NCBI RefSeq assembly: GCF_023973825.1 | Contig: NC_090126.1 | Location: 806,001 to 870,000, forward strand | From: Plasmodium brasilianum | Lineage: Eukaryota; Apicomplexa; Aconoidasida; Haemosporida; Plasmodiidae | Length of the DNA: 64,000 nucleotides | Direction: 5' to 3' | Shown: positions 14,233-29,497 of the stretch, one piece after another | Numbering within the stretch: position 1 is the first letter of the stretch | How the letters are laid out: each line of letters opens with the position of its first letter | Translations under genes and position numbers: made by a program | The notes under the pieces: generated by a model | Database searches by the model: none | The model's input: only the letters and a program-made list of their open reading frames with translations | What the model was told of the DNA's origin: nothing

Positions 14233-14608
14233 TTATATATTTAAAAATATAAGGAGGAAAATATTCAACAAGATAAATATTACATTAAAATTAAAATATT
14301 TAAAAATATATATTTAAAAGTAAAAGTTGTGTATATATTTATATATACTTATTTATACATATATATATATACATATTTATATATACATATTTATATATAC
14401 ATATTTATATATACATATTTATATGTACATATATCTTATATTATACATATATTACGCTTTGTTAAAACAAAACATTTATGTATTTTTTCATATTCGGAAA
14501 TCTTACATATATACTAGGGCTTTTATTTTTTGTTTTAAAAAGTAAAAATTTTCACGTTCTCTCAAAATTTTCACATAACAATCAGATAGCCATATCCTCT
14601 TGCGAAAA
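12969..14608. other. Intergenic region MCM5 to polyubiquitin
   Basis: No gene seen. Contains a TA run with a following TATG run at about 13040-13110, a T/C-rich tract at 13590-13650, TTTTTA repeats at about 14200-14235 and TATACATATTTA repeats at about 14340-14425. The last few hundred bases should hold the promoter of the polyubiquitin gene; no specific motif could be assigned. Confidence 0.55.
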
Positions 14609-17071
<2,463 letters not shown>

Positions 17072-18693
17072 ATTTTTTTTTTTTTTTTAATATCTTGTTT
17101 TTTTTACGTCTTATTTAGTGTAATAACATAACACTTTATTATTTAATTAAAATTTTTTATAAAAAAATTTACAAGTTTGTGTTGTGTGCACATAATACAG
17201 TTTTATACGTTTGAATTTTTTTTTTTTTTTTTTTTTAAACGTTGGTCCTATAATTTGGCATGTGCTATATCATTTATAGTTTTTCGTATACTGATATATG
17301 TGGCACTTATAATATTTTTTAAAGTTGATTTTGAGCAAATACTTAGTTTTTTTTTTTTATATACGTTTTTTTTTTTTTGGGATTTCATAAAAAATAATAT
17401 GAACAAATATATGGTAGTTTTCCTCATACATTATATATATATATATAATATATATATTATGTTTACATGTGGATACATATGTAATATATGTACACCTTTT
17501 AAAGCCCTAAAAATTATTAAAACTCCCTGTTTAGTTTTAATATATAATAAATTAATATTAATGAGAAGCTTAACCAAAATTTTGTGCAATTTTATTTTGA
17601 AGAACGCAAAAAATGTTCATTTTGCCAAAAAAAACAAAACAGAACATTCAACGTTATAAATGAAAAGCTGTTCCAGTTTTTGTAGAAACAAATGTTAAAT
17701 GATACGATATACCTTAACATGGATCTACTTAAAAGAGAAAGGCAAAAGAAACAAATGTAAAAAGACAAATGGCAAACGAAAAAAGAATAATTTTAAATGT
17801 AATTACAGCTGTTCAAATAAAAAAACTTAAATGCACATGGCCAAAATCTCTAGGAGCAATTATGGCAATAACTTGACAAAATGTTTTATAAAATAAAATT
17901 TTCTTATAAGTTATTTTAAAGCAGTTTTTTTTTCTTTTCTTTTCTTTTCTTTTCTTTTTTTTTCTTTTTTCTTTTTTTTAAATAAATTAAATATTTTAAA
18001 AAGTTACTCTAAAATGAAAATATTCATACAAAATTTACGAAAAAAAAATATGAATTTATAAAAATATCATGTCATGTATTATTTATATTCTCGTTTTTGT
18101 TTAATAAGAAACACAAAATAATATAATGAAACATAAGTAATTTTTTTTTTTTTTTAAATAGGCAGATCAAATCAATATTCGAGCAAAAATGGATCATTAT
18201 GTCATATGCACACACCATACCATAAAACAAAAGTATATACATATATATAAACTTACAAGCGCTAAATAAAACGTGTACATGTGTATAAGTGTATGCGTAT
18301 GTACATGCGTATATATAGTACGGGTTTTCTCCATCCGCCTATTACGATACTGTAATAAGTGTATATATGTAAGCTTCAAAATTTTTACCTTTTGGGTGTC
18401 TTCCATCTTGCACAAATACAACGAAAAAAAATGGGAAAATAAACAAGGGAATATAAATATGGGAATACATACATATGAATATGGACGCGGACATATAAAT
18501 ATAGAAAAATTAAAAAAGGAAGGGATCCTAAACTACGTAAAAACGAAGCAAATACATGGCGCGTACTATTATTTATAAATAACCCAATTAACAGTTTTCT
18601 AAGGAAAATAAAAAAGTTTCTTTTTTTTTTTCCTTTCCCCATCCCCCGTTACAGATAATCATTCCTCAGATTTCATGATCGCGAATGGGTAAA
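17072..18693. other. Convergent 3' region, polyubiquitin and ATP4
   Basis: Two genes end towards each other here. The sequence is A/T homopolymer-rich with a TTTTC run at about 17930-17965. No gene or structured RNA could be recognised. Open frames at 17177-17659 and 18273-18642 are low-complexity or lack any family signature. Confidence 0.55.
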
Positions 18694-21600
18694 TTAACCT
18701 CCAATAGTTTTGTATTTTCTCCTGTACAAAACTTTGGGTATGATCTCATCGAGGATTAAGTTTAGGAAAGCCCATGAAATGCCAAAGAGATACTGCCACC
18801 ACAACAAACAGGTAGTATTCAAAACGGCCGTTATACCAGGTAAACAAGTAGCGATAAAAGTTAAAGTTGCTGATATACTACAAGCTAAATGCATCCACAT
18901 GTTTCTATTAAAAACTTTATAAAATGGCTTCCAGCTTCTTACTGTATAAGCTCTAAGCATTTCACACCACACACCTGATATAAATGCTATAGTTCTACCA
19001 CGTTTTGAACCCTTGGATGCTACATCTTCATAATTTTTTCTAAATGCACCTTGTATGATATCTTCTTTTCCTTTAACTTTAGTATCAAGTGCAGGTCTAC
19101 ACCATCCATATTCATCTACAGCTATATCGTCAGGGCAACCATTCTGCATTATTCTACGAATATCGGGATGAATTTCAGCAGATGTTGGTGTTAAATTTTT
19201 AACCTTTCCTTTTGCTGCACCCAAAAATACTACTGGAACTTTTTTACGAGGATGCCAAAAATTAATATTAGTAATCCATCCAATATAATCAGATGTAATC
19301 CTATATTCATATGTACTACAAAAGTATCTAAATTCATGTAAAGTTGAATTGTCTGAATATTCAGGTATTTTTACAGTTTTACATGAACCGTGAATGTCAT
19401 TTAATGTATAACTTCCAGTACATATATATAAAGAGAATGCTAATGATAACAATACACACAAAGCTTCAAATATAGTATGTGGTAGAATTCCATAAAACCA
19501 CCAACGTTTCGTCATAATAGGTTGTTTTTTTGGCCTTGGAGGTGTTTTCATATTATCATCATTTGGTGGTTCTCTTGATAAAGCAACAGCTGGGCATCCA
19601 TCCGTCATCAAATTCAAAAATAATATCTGTAATGCTTCTAATGGAAAAGGCATTTGTAATGCTATTGCGATTGATAAATATAAGATTTCACCAATATTTG
19701 TACCAAGTAAAAAACAAACAAACTTTTGTATATTCGAAAATATAGTTCTTCCTACATCAATTGCACTAACAACAGTACAAAAGTTATCATCTATTAAAAT
19801 CATTTCGGATGCTCCTTTAGCTACTTCTGTTCCATTTATACCCATTGCTACTCCTATATCTGCAGCTTTTAAAGCTGGAGCATCATTAACTCCATCTCCT
19901 GTCATAGCCACTAGGTACCCTTTTCTTTTTAAAGATTGAACTATAGTAATTTTGTCTTCCGGTTGTGCTCTTGAATATATTAGAATTTTATCGGTAAATG
20001 CGTCCAATTGTTCATCTGATAATATCGGTTCATTAGGGCTATTATTGATATGTAGCTCGGAACACTCGATGGCCTCCTCCACCTTATGTACATCATTCCC
20101 ATTGTTACATTTCCCATCGTCATCATCCTTGCTAATACCTTCTACCTTATGCACCTCTTCTTTTTCTCCTTCCCCTACTTCAACACCTTCCGACTTATCT
20201 TTTATTAGGCCTATTAACTTTCCAATAGCAATGGCGGTAGGTTTTTGATCTCCTGTGATCATAATAACCTTTACTTTAGCTTCTCTACAAGTCTGAATTG
20301 CTTCCTTTACACCCGGTCTGGGTGGATCAAACGAAGCAATATACCCAATGGGTATAATACCACCCCCATATTGGCCATAATTAATAAATTTTAACCTTTC
20401 GTCTGCATCATCTAAAATTTTTAGTTCTTCAATATTTTTATCAGTTAAAGGTTTAATACAAACAGCTAAAACTCTTAAAGCTTTTCGAGATAGCTCCAGA
20501 TTTTTGTTATATAAAATGTTCTTTTCTTGTTCTGTAATTTTGTTATTCCATTCTATTGCAACTCCTTTGTCTGTTTCTTCTAACAGATGTGTACTTCTAT
20601 CTAATAATTTATCTGGTGCTCCTTTTATTAAAGCAATATGTGTATATTTTTCATTTTCATTATGTAAATAAATTTGTTCAAACTGATTTTCTATTTTTAA
20701 TTTATAAAAAGTAATTTTCATTTTTCTACACGAGTTGAATGTGACCTCTAAATTATCTAATCGTACGTAATCCTTAAGATAAATATTACTAGATGTGTTT
20801 CCAAGAAAATTATATCCTGTTTTAGCAGCAGCAACGACAATTGGTCCTTCACTCATATTACCCTGAATGATCCACTTAGCTGTTTTCGAATCTCTACATA
20901 ATGTTGTATCGTACGAGTTTAAATATGCAGCAAACATTAAAGCCCTTGTTTTATCTACTGCAAATGATTTGTTATCTGGATTTCCATAATTATACAAAAT
21001 GGATTCAAAAGATTTGTTTTCATTTTTTGCCATAACAATTTTTTTCTTTATTTGACTAGTTAACTCACTCGAATCAAATAAACCACCATACGGTTCAAAC
21101 CCTTTGGTAGGGTAAAAATCGAAAGTTTTTGTTAATTTATTATTATTATCACTTAACGATGATTTTTTACAAAACGTAACTGCATTGATGGCTGTCATTT
21201 TTCCTTCAGTTAATGTTCCAGTTTTATCTGAACATATAACAGAACAACATCCTAAAGTTTCAACAGCTGGTAATTTTCTAACATTTGCATTTTTCTTAAC
21301 CATATCCTTAGCACCAGCTGAGAGTGTAATAGTAACAACCATAGGTAAACCTTCAGGTACTGATGAAACAGCAAAACCTACCCCTATAATTATAATAGCA
21401 AGAATTGGATCCTTATCTGCATGTGCTGGATCTCTATAATTAATTAGTACAGCTAAAGTAATAATAATAATTAATACAACAATAGCAATCAAACCTATTA
21501 AACCACCTAATCTATTTAATGCTATTTGTAATGGAGTTAGCTTACTTCCTTTACTCGATTTTTTTAATTGAGATGCTATCTTTCCTACCTGTGTATCTAA

Positions 21601-22836
21601 ACCTGTGGATATAACAATCCCTTTTCCAGATCCATTAGTAACAGATGTTGTAGCAAAACATAAATTTGTTGAAAAGGGTGTAGTATAATCATCCGGAATA
21701 AGACCTTTCTTTATATCTTCCGATTCTCCTGTTAATAAACTTTCATTTGTTTTTAATTCAATAACTTCTACTAATCGTAAATCTGCTGATATGGAATCAC
21801 CCGTATTAATAATAACAACATCACCTACTACTACCTCTCTTGAAGGTATTACTATTTTTTCATTATTTCTCATAACCGTACATTGAGGAGATGCCATTTC
21901 TGCTAATTTAGCTATAGCATCTCCTGATGATTTTTCCATATATGTAGCTAAACATGCGTTCAGTGTAACTATACTAATAATTGCTACTCCTTCCACTACT
22001 TCATTTAAAGCTAAACTAGCAATTGCAGCAATTAGTAGTAACATAACCACTGGACTGTAATATTGGGATAAAAATATTATCCATACAGGTACCACATCAT
22101 CCTTTTCAATGAAATTTTCTCCATATTTTTCTCTATTGATTTTTACTTGCTCAGATGTCAAACCTCCATTTATATCCTTCAAATCGAACTCTTTGCATAA
22201 ATTTTCAATACTCTCAATGGCGAAATGGTTGCACCCGACGGACCTTTTCTCCTCCGGAAATCCGCCGCTTCGTTCTGGAGATTTGTCTAACTCGGCTCTT
22301 TGACCCATCTCAGCTGCATGACCTATCTCTGCAGCTTTGTCTAACTCGACCGTGTGGTCTATTTCATCCGCGTAACCCATCTCCATCTCTTTACCTATCT
22401 CTAATGCCTTTCCTGCAGCGGACGCTCTCCCAATATCAGCTACTTTAATTTTACTTTTCCCTTTCGGACTATCTACGTTTCTTACTCTGTGTTCCCAATC
22501 GGACGTGTCGTCGTACCTCAACCTTTGTTCAAAAACTATCTTGTCCATTCTTTTTTCCTTTTCATTAGTCCTTTCAGACGATTCTCTTGTTTTGGATGAT
22601 ATTTCTCTTCTTTCTTTCTTTTCCTGTTGTTCATTTGTATACATTCCTCCTTTTTCCATTCTTTCCATCTCTACTCTTTTCTTTTCTTTTACACTTTCCA
22701 TATCATATGCCCTTTGAGATATTTCATTTTTTATCGGTGAATTTACTACATCATAATTTTTTTTCTTTTGGTTGTTGTTATATCCTCCTTTCTTTTCTCT
22801 ATTATTTGAATCTGTCTGTGTGTTTTCTGAATTCAT
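18694..22836 (-). CDS. ATP4: P-type Na+-ATPase ATP4
   Basis: Plasma-membrane P-type cation pump of the ENA/type IID class. In P. falciparum it extrudes Na+ in exchange for H+ and is the target of spiroindolone-type antimalarials (established knowledge). One uninterrupted frame of 1380 residues. Seen: PEGLP in the M4 helix; the phosphorylation motif DKTGTLTEG with catalytic Asp537; KGAPDKLL in the nucleotide-binding domain; TGDQKPTA; the hinge TGDGVNDAPALKAADIG near 975; and paired C-terminal transmembrane helices. The first 200 or so residues are charged, with a degenerate repeat of the type AEIGHAAEMGQRAELDK, longer than I recall in P. falciparum (about 1264 residues overall). An acidic insert (EGEKEEVHKVEG...) interrupts the cytosolic loop before the hinge. 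The nearest upstream gene lies 3.5 kb away on the same strand. Confidence 0.97.
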   Translation of the reverse strand: MNSENTQTDSNNREKKGGYNNNQKKKNYDVVNSPIKNEISQRAYDMESVKEKKRVEMERMEKGGMYTNEQQEKKERREISSKTRESSERTNEKEKRMDKIVFEQRLRYDDTSDWEHRVRNVDSPKGKSKIKVADIGRASAAGKALEIGKEMEMGYADEIDHTVELDKAAEIGHAAEMGQRAELDKSPERSGGFPEEKRSVGCNHFAIESIENLCKEFDLKDINGGLTSEQVKINREKYGENFIEKDDVVPVWIIFLSQYYSPVVMLLLIAAIASLALNEVVEGVAIISIVTLNACLATYMEKSSGDAIAKLAEMASPQCTVMRNNEKIVIPSREVVVGDVVIINTGDSISADLRLVEVIELKTNESLLTGESEDIKKGLIPDDYTTPFSTNLCFATTSVTNGSGKGIVISTGLDTQVGKIASQLKKSSKGSKLTPLQIALNRLGGLIGLIAIVVLIIIITLAVLINYRDPAHADKDPILAIIIIGVGFAVSSVPEGLPMVVTITLSAGAKDMVKKNANVRKLPAVETLGCCSVICSDKTGTLTEGKMTAINAVTFCKKSSLSDNNNKLTKTFDFYPTKGFEPYGGLFDSSELTSQIKKKIVMAKNENKSFESILYNYGNPDNKSFAVDKTRALMFAAYLNSYDTTLCRDSKTAKWIIQGNMSEGPIVVAAAKTGYNFLGNTSSNIYLKDYVRLDNLEVTFNSCRKMKITFYKLKIENQFEQIYLHNENEKYTHIALIKGAPDKLLDRSTHLLEETDKGVAIEWNNKITEQEKNILYNKNLELSRKALRVLAVCIKPLTDKNIEELKILDDADERLKFINYGQYGGGIIPIGYIASFDPPRPGVKEAIQTCREAKVKVIMITGDQKPTAIAIGKLIGLIKDKSEGVEVGEGEKEEVHKVEGISKDDDDGKCNNGNDVHKVEEAIECSELHINNSPNEPILSDEQLDAFTDKILIYSRAQPEDKITIVQSLKRKGYLVAMTGDGVNDAPALKAADIGVAMGINGTEVAKGASEMILIDDNFCTVVSAIDVGRTIFSNIQKFVCFLLGTNIGEILYLSIAIALQMPFPLEALQILFLNLMTDGCPAVALSREPPNDDNMKTPPRPKKQPIMTKRWWFYGILPHTIFEALCVLLSLAFSLYICTGSYTLNDIHGSCKTVKIPEYSDNSTLHEFRYFCSTYEYRITSDYIGWITNINFWHPRKKVPVVFLGAAKGKVKNLTPTSAEIHPDIRRIMQNGCPDDIAVDEYGWCRPALDTKVKGKEDIIQGAFRKNYEDVASKGSKRGRTIAFISGVWCEMLRAYTVRSWKPFYKVFNRNMWMHLACSISATLTFIATCLPGITAVLNTTCLLWWQYLFGISWAFLNLILDEIIPKVLYRRKYKTIGG

Positions 22837-22989
22837 AACTTTTTAGTAAAACAAAAATAAACGAAGCGAAGTAAATGAGGACAAGAAACTCAGCCAAACA
22901 AGCCAAATGCGCAAAATAAATTAAATTAACAAAATAAACAAAATTCACGATATTAATGAAATAAAATATATCAAATAAAATATATGTAA

Positions 22990-23285
22990 TATATGTAATG
23001 TATAATATATATATAATGTATAATATATATGTAATGTATAATATATATGTAATGTATAATATATATGTAATGTATAATATATATGTAATGTATATAATAT
23101 AAGTAAAGTATATAATATATGAAATGTATATAATATATGAAATGTATATAATATATGAAATGTATATAATGTGTATAATATATGTTATGTATATAATATA
23201 TGAAATGTATATAATGTATATAATATGTATAATATACGTAAAATATATAATATACGTAAAGTATATAATATATATAATATATAAA
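22990..23285. repeat. TATAATATATGAAATGTA-type tandem array upstream of ATP4
   Basis: Runs of TAATATATATGTAATGTA and TATAATATATGAAATGTA units about 18 bases long, starting about 150 bases upstream of the ATP4 start codon. They yield Ile/Tyr-rich open frames on both strands. Confidence 0.8.
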
Positions 23286-23937
23286 ATAAAATATGCACGA
23301 TATAAAAAATACAATAACGGCGAAATTTTTTTTTATTTTTTCTTTCGGTGAATGACCGTTGAACAATGATTTTTGCACACAGCTATTTTGTTCAAAAAGA
23401 ACGTTTATTAGCAATGAAGGAGAATATTTATGTAAATTCGCCCACACAAACGTGTGTATTTACATACACGCACATATTAACACACTTAACATACATACTC
23501 ATACATTTACATACGAATAACGTATATTACTAAATGCAGACATCGATGATGGTGTATATTAATAAATACAAGCAATTATGAATATAGCCGTAAAAATATA
23601 AACTTAAAATATACATAATAATTATTTTTTTTAGTTATTTTACAATGTATGCTTTTTTATATAATTATAACTGTGCGAGCTACTTTTATATACAATAATT
23701 TTAAAATGCACGATTCTGGTAAAATTTAATGCCATCTGATTTTTCCAAAAATTAGCATACTAATTTTAAAGCATACTCCGTTACTGTGTTGATACATATA
23801 TACATATATATACATATACATATATATACATATATATACATAAACATATATATACATATATATACATATACATACATACATATATATACATATATATACA
23901 TATATATACATATACATATATATACATATATATAAAT

Positions 23938-23986
<49 letters not shown>

Positions 23987-24429
23987 AACATTTATGTACC
24001 TCTTTGAATATAATATATCTGTACACTTAATACCATAATACGTACAAAACTTTAACGATAACTTAAGTTCTTTTAAAGCTGAAAAAAAAAAATTTTACGC
24101 GTTTTTCCTTTTCTCCTTTTTATGTAATTTAAACCTGAAAATTTTTACTCGTCATTTGTATATACGTAAAAATATACATTTGTTTACATACGATATGTAC
24201 AGATATATACATATATATATGTATACATATTTTCGCTAATTACTATATTTAATTATATATATTTGTCCTTTCTAATAAAAAAAAGAAAAAAAAAAAATAG
24301 GAATTTTTCTCAACAAAATATGAAGTATATATGTAGTTTATGTGGAGTTTAAAATAAAAAATAAAAAAGTAGAAATAATCAGAATTACAATGGGTTTTAA
24401 GAAGAGAAGGGACTACACGTTTGCGATGT

Positions 24430-24705
24430 ATAAATATGTATATAAATATATATACATATAAATATACACTTATGTAAATATAAGTATATATAAATATGTA
24501 AATAAATATATACGTAAATAAATATTTGTATATGTATAAATATGTATGTAAATAAATATACACGTATTTAAGTAAATGTATACATAAATATGTATATAAA
24601 TAAATATATATGTAAATAAATATATATGTAAATAAATATATATGTAAATAAATATATATGTAAATAAATATATATGTAAATAAATATATATATAAATAAA
24701 TATAT
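24430..24705. repeat. ATATATGTAAATAAAT tandem array
   Basis: Units of about 16 bases (ATATATGTAAATAAAT and variants) repeated; no coding content. Confidence 0.75.
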
Positions 24706-25071
24706 GTGCATATATGTACATAGTGTTACAGTAACTAATTTTTAAATCACTTGAACATTAAAATTTAGAATCAGGTGCGATATTTTGCATATACATATGT
24801 TAAGTGTATATATGTACATAGGTGTATACACGCATTTGTACACGTTTATATATATATATATATATATATATATCACACATTATATGTACGTATAAAAATA
24901 AATACACGAATATACAAAATTGGTATATCTATAATATTATGTTTGCTTATAAAATCATTGCATAAAAATAGTGTCGTTTGAATACTAATTACTGCATTTT
25001 CCACTTCGGAAAAATAGTAAAAAACTTATAAATTTAAATAACAAATATTAGTAAAAAGAAAAGAAAGAAAA

Positions 25072-25256
25072 ATGAAAACAAAAATGAAAAGAAATATGAA
25101 AAGAAATATGAAAAGAAATATGAAAAGAAATATGAAAAGAAATATGAAAAGAAATATGAAAAGAAATATGAAAAGAAATATGAAAAGAAATATGAAAAGA
25201 AATATGAAAAGAAATATGAAAAGAAAAATGAAAAGAAAAATGAAAAGAAAAATGAA
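25072..25256 (+). repeat. 12-bp ATGAAAAGAAAT tandem array
   Basis: About fifteen near-perfect copies of ATGAAAAGAAAT (last copies ATGAAAAGAAAA). The frame reads MKRN repeats, but there is no unique sequence, so it is a microsatellite and not a gene. Confidence 0.9.
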
Positions 25257-25991
25257 AAACTAGTTTAATAAAACTTTACCCAATTCTTTACACTGACAAA
25301 ATTGCGATAAACACTTTTTTTTTTTTATTTTGCAAATACAATAAGTAGGTAATTGTATTTAAACTAAAAATTTCAATGTTATATTTCTTTTTTTTTTTAT
25401 TTTTTTTCAATGAGTAAATAAATACATAATTGATAAGATCATTTTAAATATTCAAATTCTTCATAAATTAAAAAAAAAAATTTTTTGGTAGTAATATTTT
25501 TACCTTTAGTTATTTTGTCCTTTTTTGTTATAAAATGTGTTTAAGTTTAGAAGAAATTTATCAAAATTAGAAAAATGATTGAAGTTGGCCAAGTGCAAAC
25601 TGTTTCGTTATACTGATTTTCTCTGTGCACGCGAGTTGTATAATGAGGAGAATAAAAAAAAAAGAAAATAATAAATAAATGTTCAAGTAGATGAGGGAAA
25701 AAAAAAGGAATAAAAAAAATGAAAAAAATAAAAGGTAAAACGTAAAATGTAATATGTAAAAGGAAAAATTGGCAATAAAACTGGTGCATAATTAAAAGGA
25801 GCAAAGGTAACACCATAACAAATAGAATATATAAAAGGACAACCAAAAAATATTACTAAAAAATAATGTACTTTGCTAGGAAGCGGTCATTCTAATTACA
25901 AAATGGTGTAATACTGCTTTATGTTTCTTATGGTTTTATTTAAAAGAATACGTACTGCTTTTTTCGTTTTCTCATTCGTCCATTCTCTCTG

Positions 25992-26025
<34 letters not shown>

Positions 26026-26101
26026 TTTTTTTTCTACGTGCATTTTAAAGATATGCGTACACACATATGATATACATGTACAACTGTACAGATAATTCAA
26101 T

Positions 26102-26132
<31 letters not shown>

Positions 26133-26419
26133 GGAGGTAGCCAATTTTTACGGCATTTTCTTTCGAACTATGTTGTAGAAAAATTGGTTGTTGGTATGTG
26201 TACAATATATATATATATATATATATGTTACAATGCACGTATACATACTAGTTTGCGCCCATCATAGTTATGCCGTAAAATGAGAATATTTTTTATTTCT
26301 GTTGTCATTCCGCCTGCTATTCTGCCTGCTATTACACCTAGTATTATGTCTGCCATTCCGCATATAATATCCCATTTGTTATATCATCTTTTAGCTTCAT
26401 TTCATGCTCCTTTCTTTTT

Positions 26420-27729
26420 TTATAATAACTCGACAATAAATTTTTCCATATCTAATGGGCTTGTCCTCGGTGAAAAGTACTTGACAACATTTCCCTTTCT
26501 ATCAACTAAAAATTTTCCAAAATTCCACCCGATATTTTCTAGCTTGCCATTCTTATCATGCATCTGAAATGGAAAAAATTAAAAAGCCCGTATGTACACT
26601 ACGATAACTTTATACGTGAAAAGGAGTTGATAAAATAAATAAAATATATATGTATACTCACATACTGGAAAAAAAAAAAAAAAAAAAAATGTAAATACTG
26701 CACACCCCACAAATATTTTCCATGTTAGGGTCATTTAACATGCAAAAAATATTAACTCATTTAAAGTTAGAATATATGAATAAAGCTTGGCTTTTTGGTT
26801 TTCTTTCTATTTTTGATTTTCTTTCCTTTTTTGATTTTTTTTCTATTTTTGGTTTTCTTTCTATTTTTGATTTTTTTTCTATTTTTGGTTTTCTTTCTAT
26901 TTTTGATTTTCTTTCATTTTTTGGTTTTCTTTCTATTATTGATTTTCTTTCTATTTTTTGTTTTCTTTCTATTTTTGATTTTCTTTCTTTTTTTTGTTTT
27001 CTTTCTTTTTTTGATTTTCTTTCTATTTTTCGGTTCTCTTTCCTTGTTTCATCTCTTTCCTTTTTTCAAAAAGAGTATACTTACCGATTCACAGTTGGCC
27101 TTCAGAAACTTAAACAAGTCATTTGTATTTTCGCCATTCACTTCAACAGGAGCAAAGGTACTATACTTAACATTTTTTTTTTCGTTAAATGCGCGTATAT
27201 CACATACGTTTTGGTATTCCTGATTTAGAAATTGGTACGTTGGAAATGCAAGGAGCTAAGAAAGGGGGGAAAGGGGAAAAAAGGAGTAAATACAAGTGTA
27301 TGAAAAGACAGTCGCAAAAATGCACGAATGAATAAAGCAAGGTAAGCAATACAAACAATGAGAATAAAATACATTCATAAAACAAATGAGCTATTTTAAC
27401 GAACAGTCGACATTTCACTGTTTCATTTTTTTAATCTTCACCTCCAATCCCTTTGCTTGTAGCCGTTCATATAACTGGTTAAACTGTTCAATCTGACTAC
27501 TCGTTAAACCACATTTTGATGCAGAGTTGAAAATAACTAAAACCTTATTTTTATATGTGGACATTGATATGGTTTTCCCATCTAAAGATTTTACATCATA
27601 ATCATAAAGAGTAGGTCGTAAATCGCCCTTTGAGATGGTAATTTTTTTAAAAAATCCAAACATGCTTGATATATTCCTCTGAAGAATTAATAGTGCTAAG
27701 GTTACCTTTATGAACAGCAATATTTTCAT
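26420..27729 (-). CDS. TPx(Gl): Glutathione peroxidase-like thioredoxin peroxidase, TPx(Gl)
   Basis: Non-selenium GPx-family enzyme; Plasmodium members reduce hydroperoxides using thioredoxin. Exons on the minus strand: 27729-27442, 27255-27085 and 26563-26420, all phase 0 with GT/AG ends, giving 200 residues. Seen: the peroxidatic site NSASKCGLT (Cys73), the FPTYQF segment with Gln104, and IGWNFGKFLV with Trp166 and Asn167, completing the Cys-Gln-Trp-Asn tetrad. Cys114 and Cys151 are candidate resolving residues. The N-terminus MKILLFIKVTLALLIL is a hydrophobic signal followed by basic residues, compatible with apicoplast or secretory targeting; an internal Met23 could yield a cytosolic form (inference). 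A repeat occupies intron 2. Confidence 0.95.
26795..27045 (-). repeat. Repeat in TPx(Gl) intron 2
   Basis: Plus-strand units of about 18 bases (CTTTCTATTTTTGATTTT and the GGTTTT variant) are repeated about 14 times inside the intron 26564-27084. On the transcribed sense strand this is purine-rich. It gives the spurious Phe/Leu frames on the plus strand. Confidence 0.85.
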
Positions 27730-28540
27730 TTTGCTAATAAGCCAAATTGTTATTTCTTAAAAAGAGAGGTTTTATATGTTTTTCTTTAAAAAAAAAAACA
27801 AATTGCTATTTTATATTTTTTGCAAGAATGTTCTTTTTGCGTTCTTTTAGTGTATTTAAATATACCGATGTGCACAAATAGCTTGCGTTACTTCAATATA
27901 TTTTGCTTCATTAAATTTTGCTTCAATATATTTTGCTTCAATATATTTTGCTTCAATATATTTTGCTTCAATATATTTTGCTTCAATATATTTTGCTTCA
28001 ATATATTTTGCTTCAATATATTTTGCTTCATTAAATTTTGCTTTATTTTGTAAAATTTACTTCACTTTGAAAATTTTACTTTCCTTTGAAAATTTTCTTT
28101 TACTTTAATAATTTTACCATATTTTGATAATTATATTTTAATTTTTTAGTTTTATTTGTTTTATTTGTTTTATTTGTTTAATATTTTTATTTGTACATTT
28201 TATTTTATTTTATTTTGATTTATTTTTTTTTTTTCGGTACTTTGTGAACAATTAATCAAATTTTTGAAAAACTGTTTCTACCTCACTCCGTTTAAATATA
28301 TATCTAAATATATATATATAATATGTATATATACGTATACGTGTGTATGTGTACACATTTATACTTTCTCATTATTACATATATATAATATAACTTTTAT
28401 CAGAATGCTCCCATTAGGCCACCGGCTACTCCTTAGTTTTTTCAAGTATAATTTGCTGATTCCTAGTCTAATCTTATTTGCATTTTAACGCTAATCTGGC
28501 AAGGTCGAAAAAATGCTGAAACGAAAAAAAAAAAAAAAAA

Positions 28541-28603
<63 letters not shown>

Positions 28604-29462
28604 AGCAAATAAAGTAAAATAAATCATGTAAGGTAAAAATTAGTAAAATAATATAACAAACGAACCAAACGGACTGCAAAGCAGACCAAAATGCAGTAAA
28701 ATAAAGCATATTTATTCTAACCGCTTCTTGGCGAAAAAAAATTTTTTTTTTCCCTTTTATCGACTCTTCAAGAAAGAGTAGTTTTATTCATTCACTGATC
28801 CATTGGCGAGTTGACGAATTTACTCACTGACGCATTGACGTATTAACGTATTAACGAATTGACGAATTTACTCATTGACGTATTAACGAATTGACGCATT
28901 CACCATTTTGCCATTTCATTTAATGACCTCATTTTCCGATAGTTCTTGTTCCTCTTAAAGGCAAATTAAAAAAAAAAAAAAAAAAAAAAAAAGGACGAGA
29001 CTTCTCCTGCTCTTTCCCCAATTTTTGCTTATCAGTACACGAAATAAAAAAAAAAAAAAAGCAATCAATTTTTATTCTATAATATGTACATATGTAAATA
29101 TCCCGTTTTTCCTGATCAGCTTAAAATTTTCTTTTTGTTTAAAGTCAATAATGAACCCTGCTGAAATATGTAAATACGTGCCAAGTGAAAACCACAGAGA
29201 GAAAGACCTATATACGTACGTACATACATACATATATACATATGTATGAATATATGCGCTTATGTATGTATGTATATATATATGCATGGGTGCATGCATG
29301 CCTCCCTAACGCAAAAATAATCAATAGTGTATTTGTGCAATTTTGTTTCAATTGTAATTTGACTTCATTGGATGGTATCGGCCTATGGTTTTATTTTCTT
29401 AATGCTCACACAGCGCGTCAAATGTGCACATACATAAATATATAGGTATATGCGTATGGATG

Positions 29463-29497
<35 letters not shown>

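Larger units (their letters stand above)
22837..26419. other. Repeat-rich intergenic region, ATP4 5' side to TPx(Gl) 3' side
   Basis: 3.6 kb without a supportable gene. It holds several distinct short tandem repeat blocks (listed separately), TA/CATA microsatellites at about 23795-23985, and A- and T-runs. The promoter and leader of ATP4 must lie at its left end, on the minus strand. Confidence 0.6.

Noticed and set aside
25072..25263. 63-codon MKRN-repeat open frame
   Set aside because: Pure 12-bp microsatellite with no unique sequence on either side.
26722..27228. Phe-rich 168- and 142-codon plus-strand frames
   Set aside because: They are antisense to TPx(Gl) exon 2 and its repeat-filled intron.
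28532..28600. Long TA runs here and at 58760-58813 and 23945-23985 as centromere or origin candidates
   Set aside because: Far too short for a Plasmodium centromeric AT block; ordinary microsatellites.
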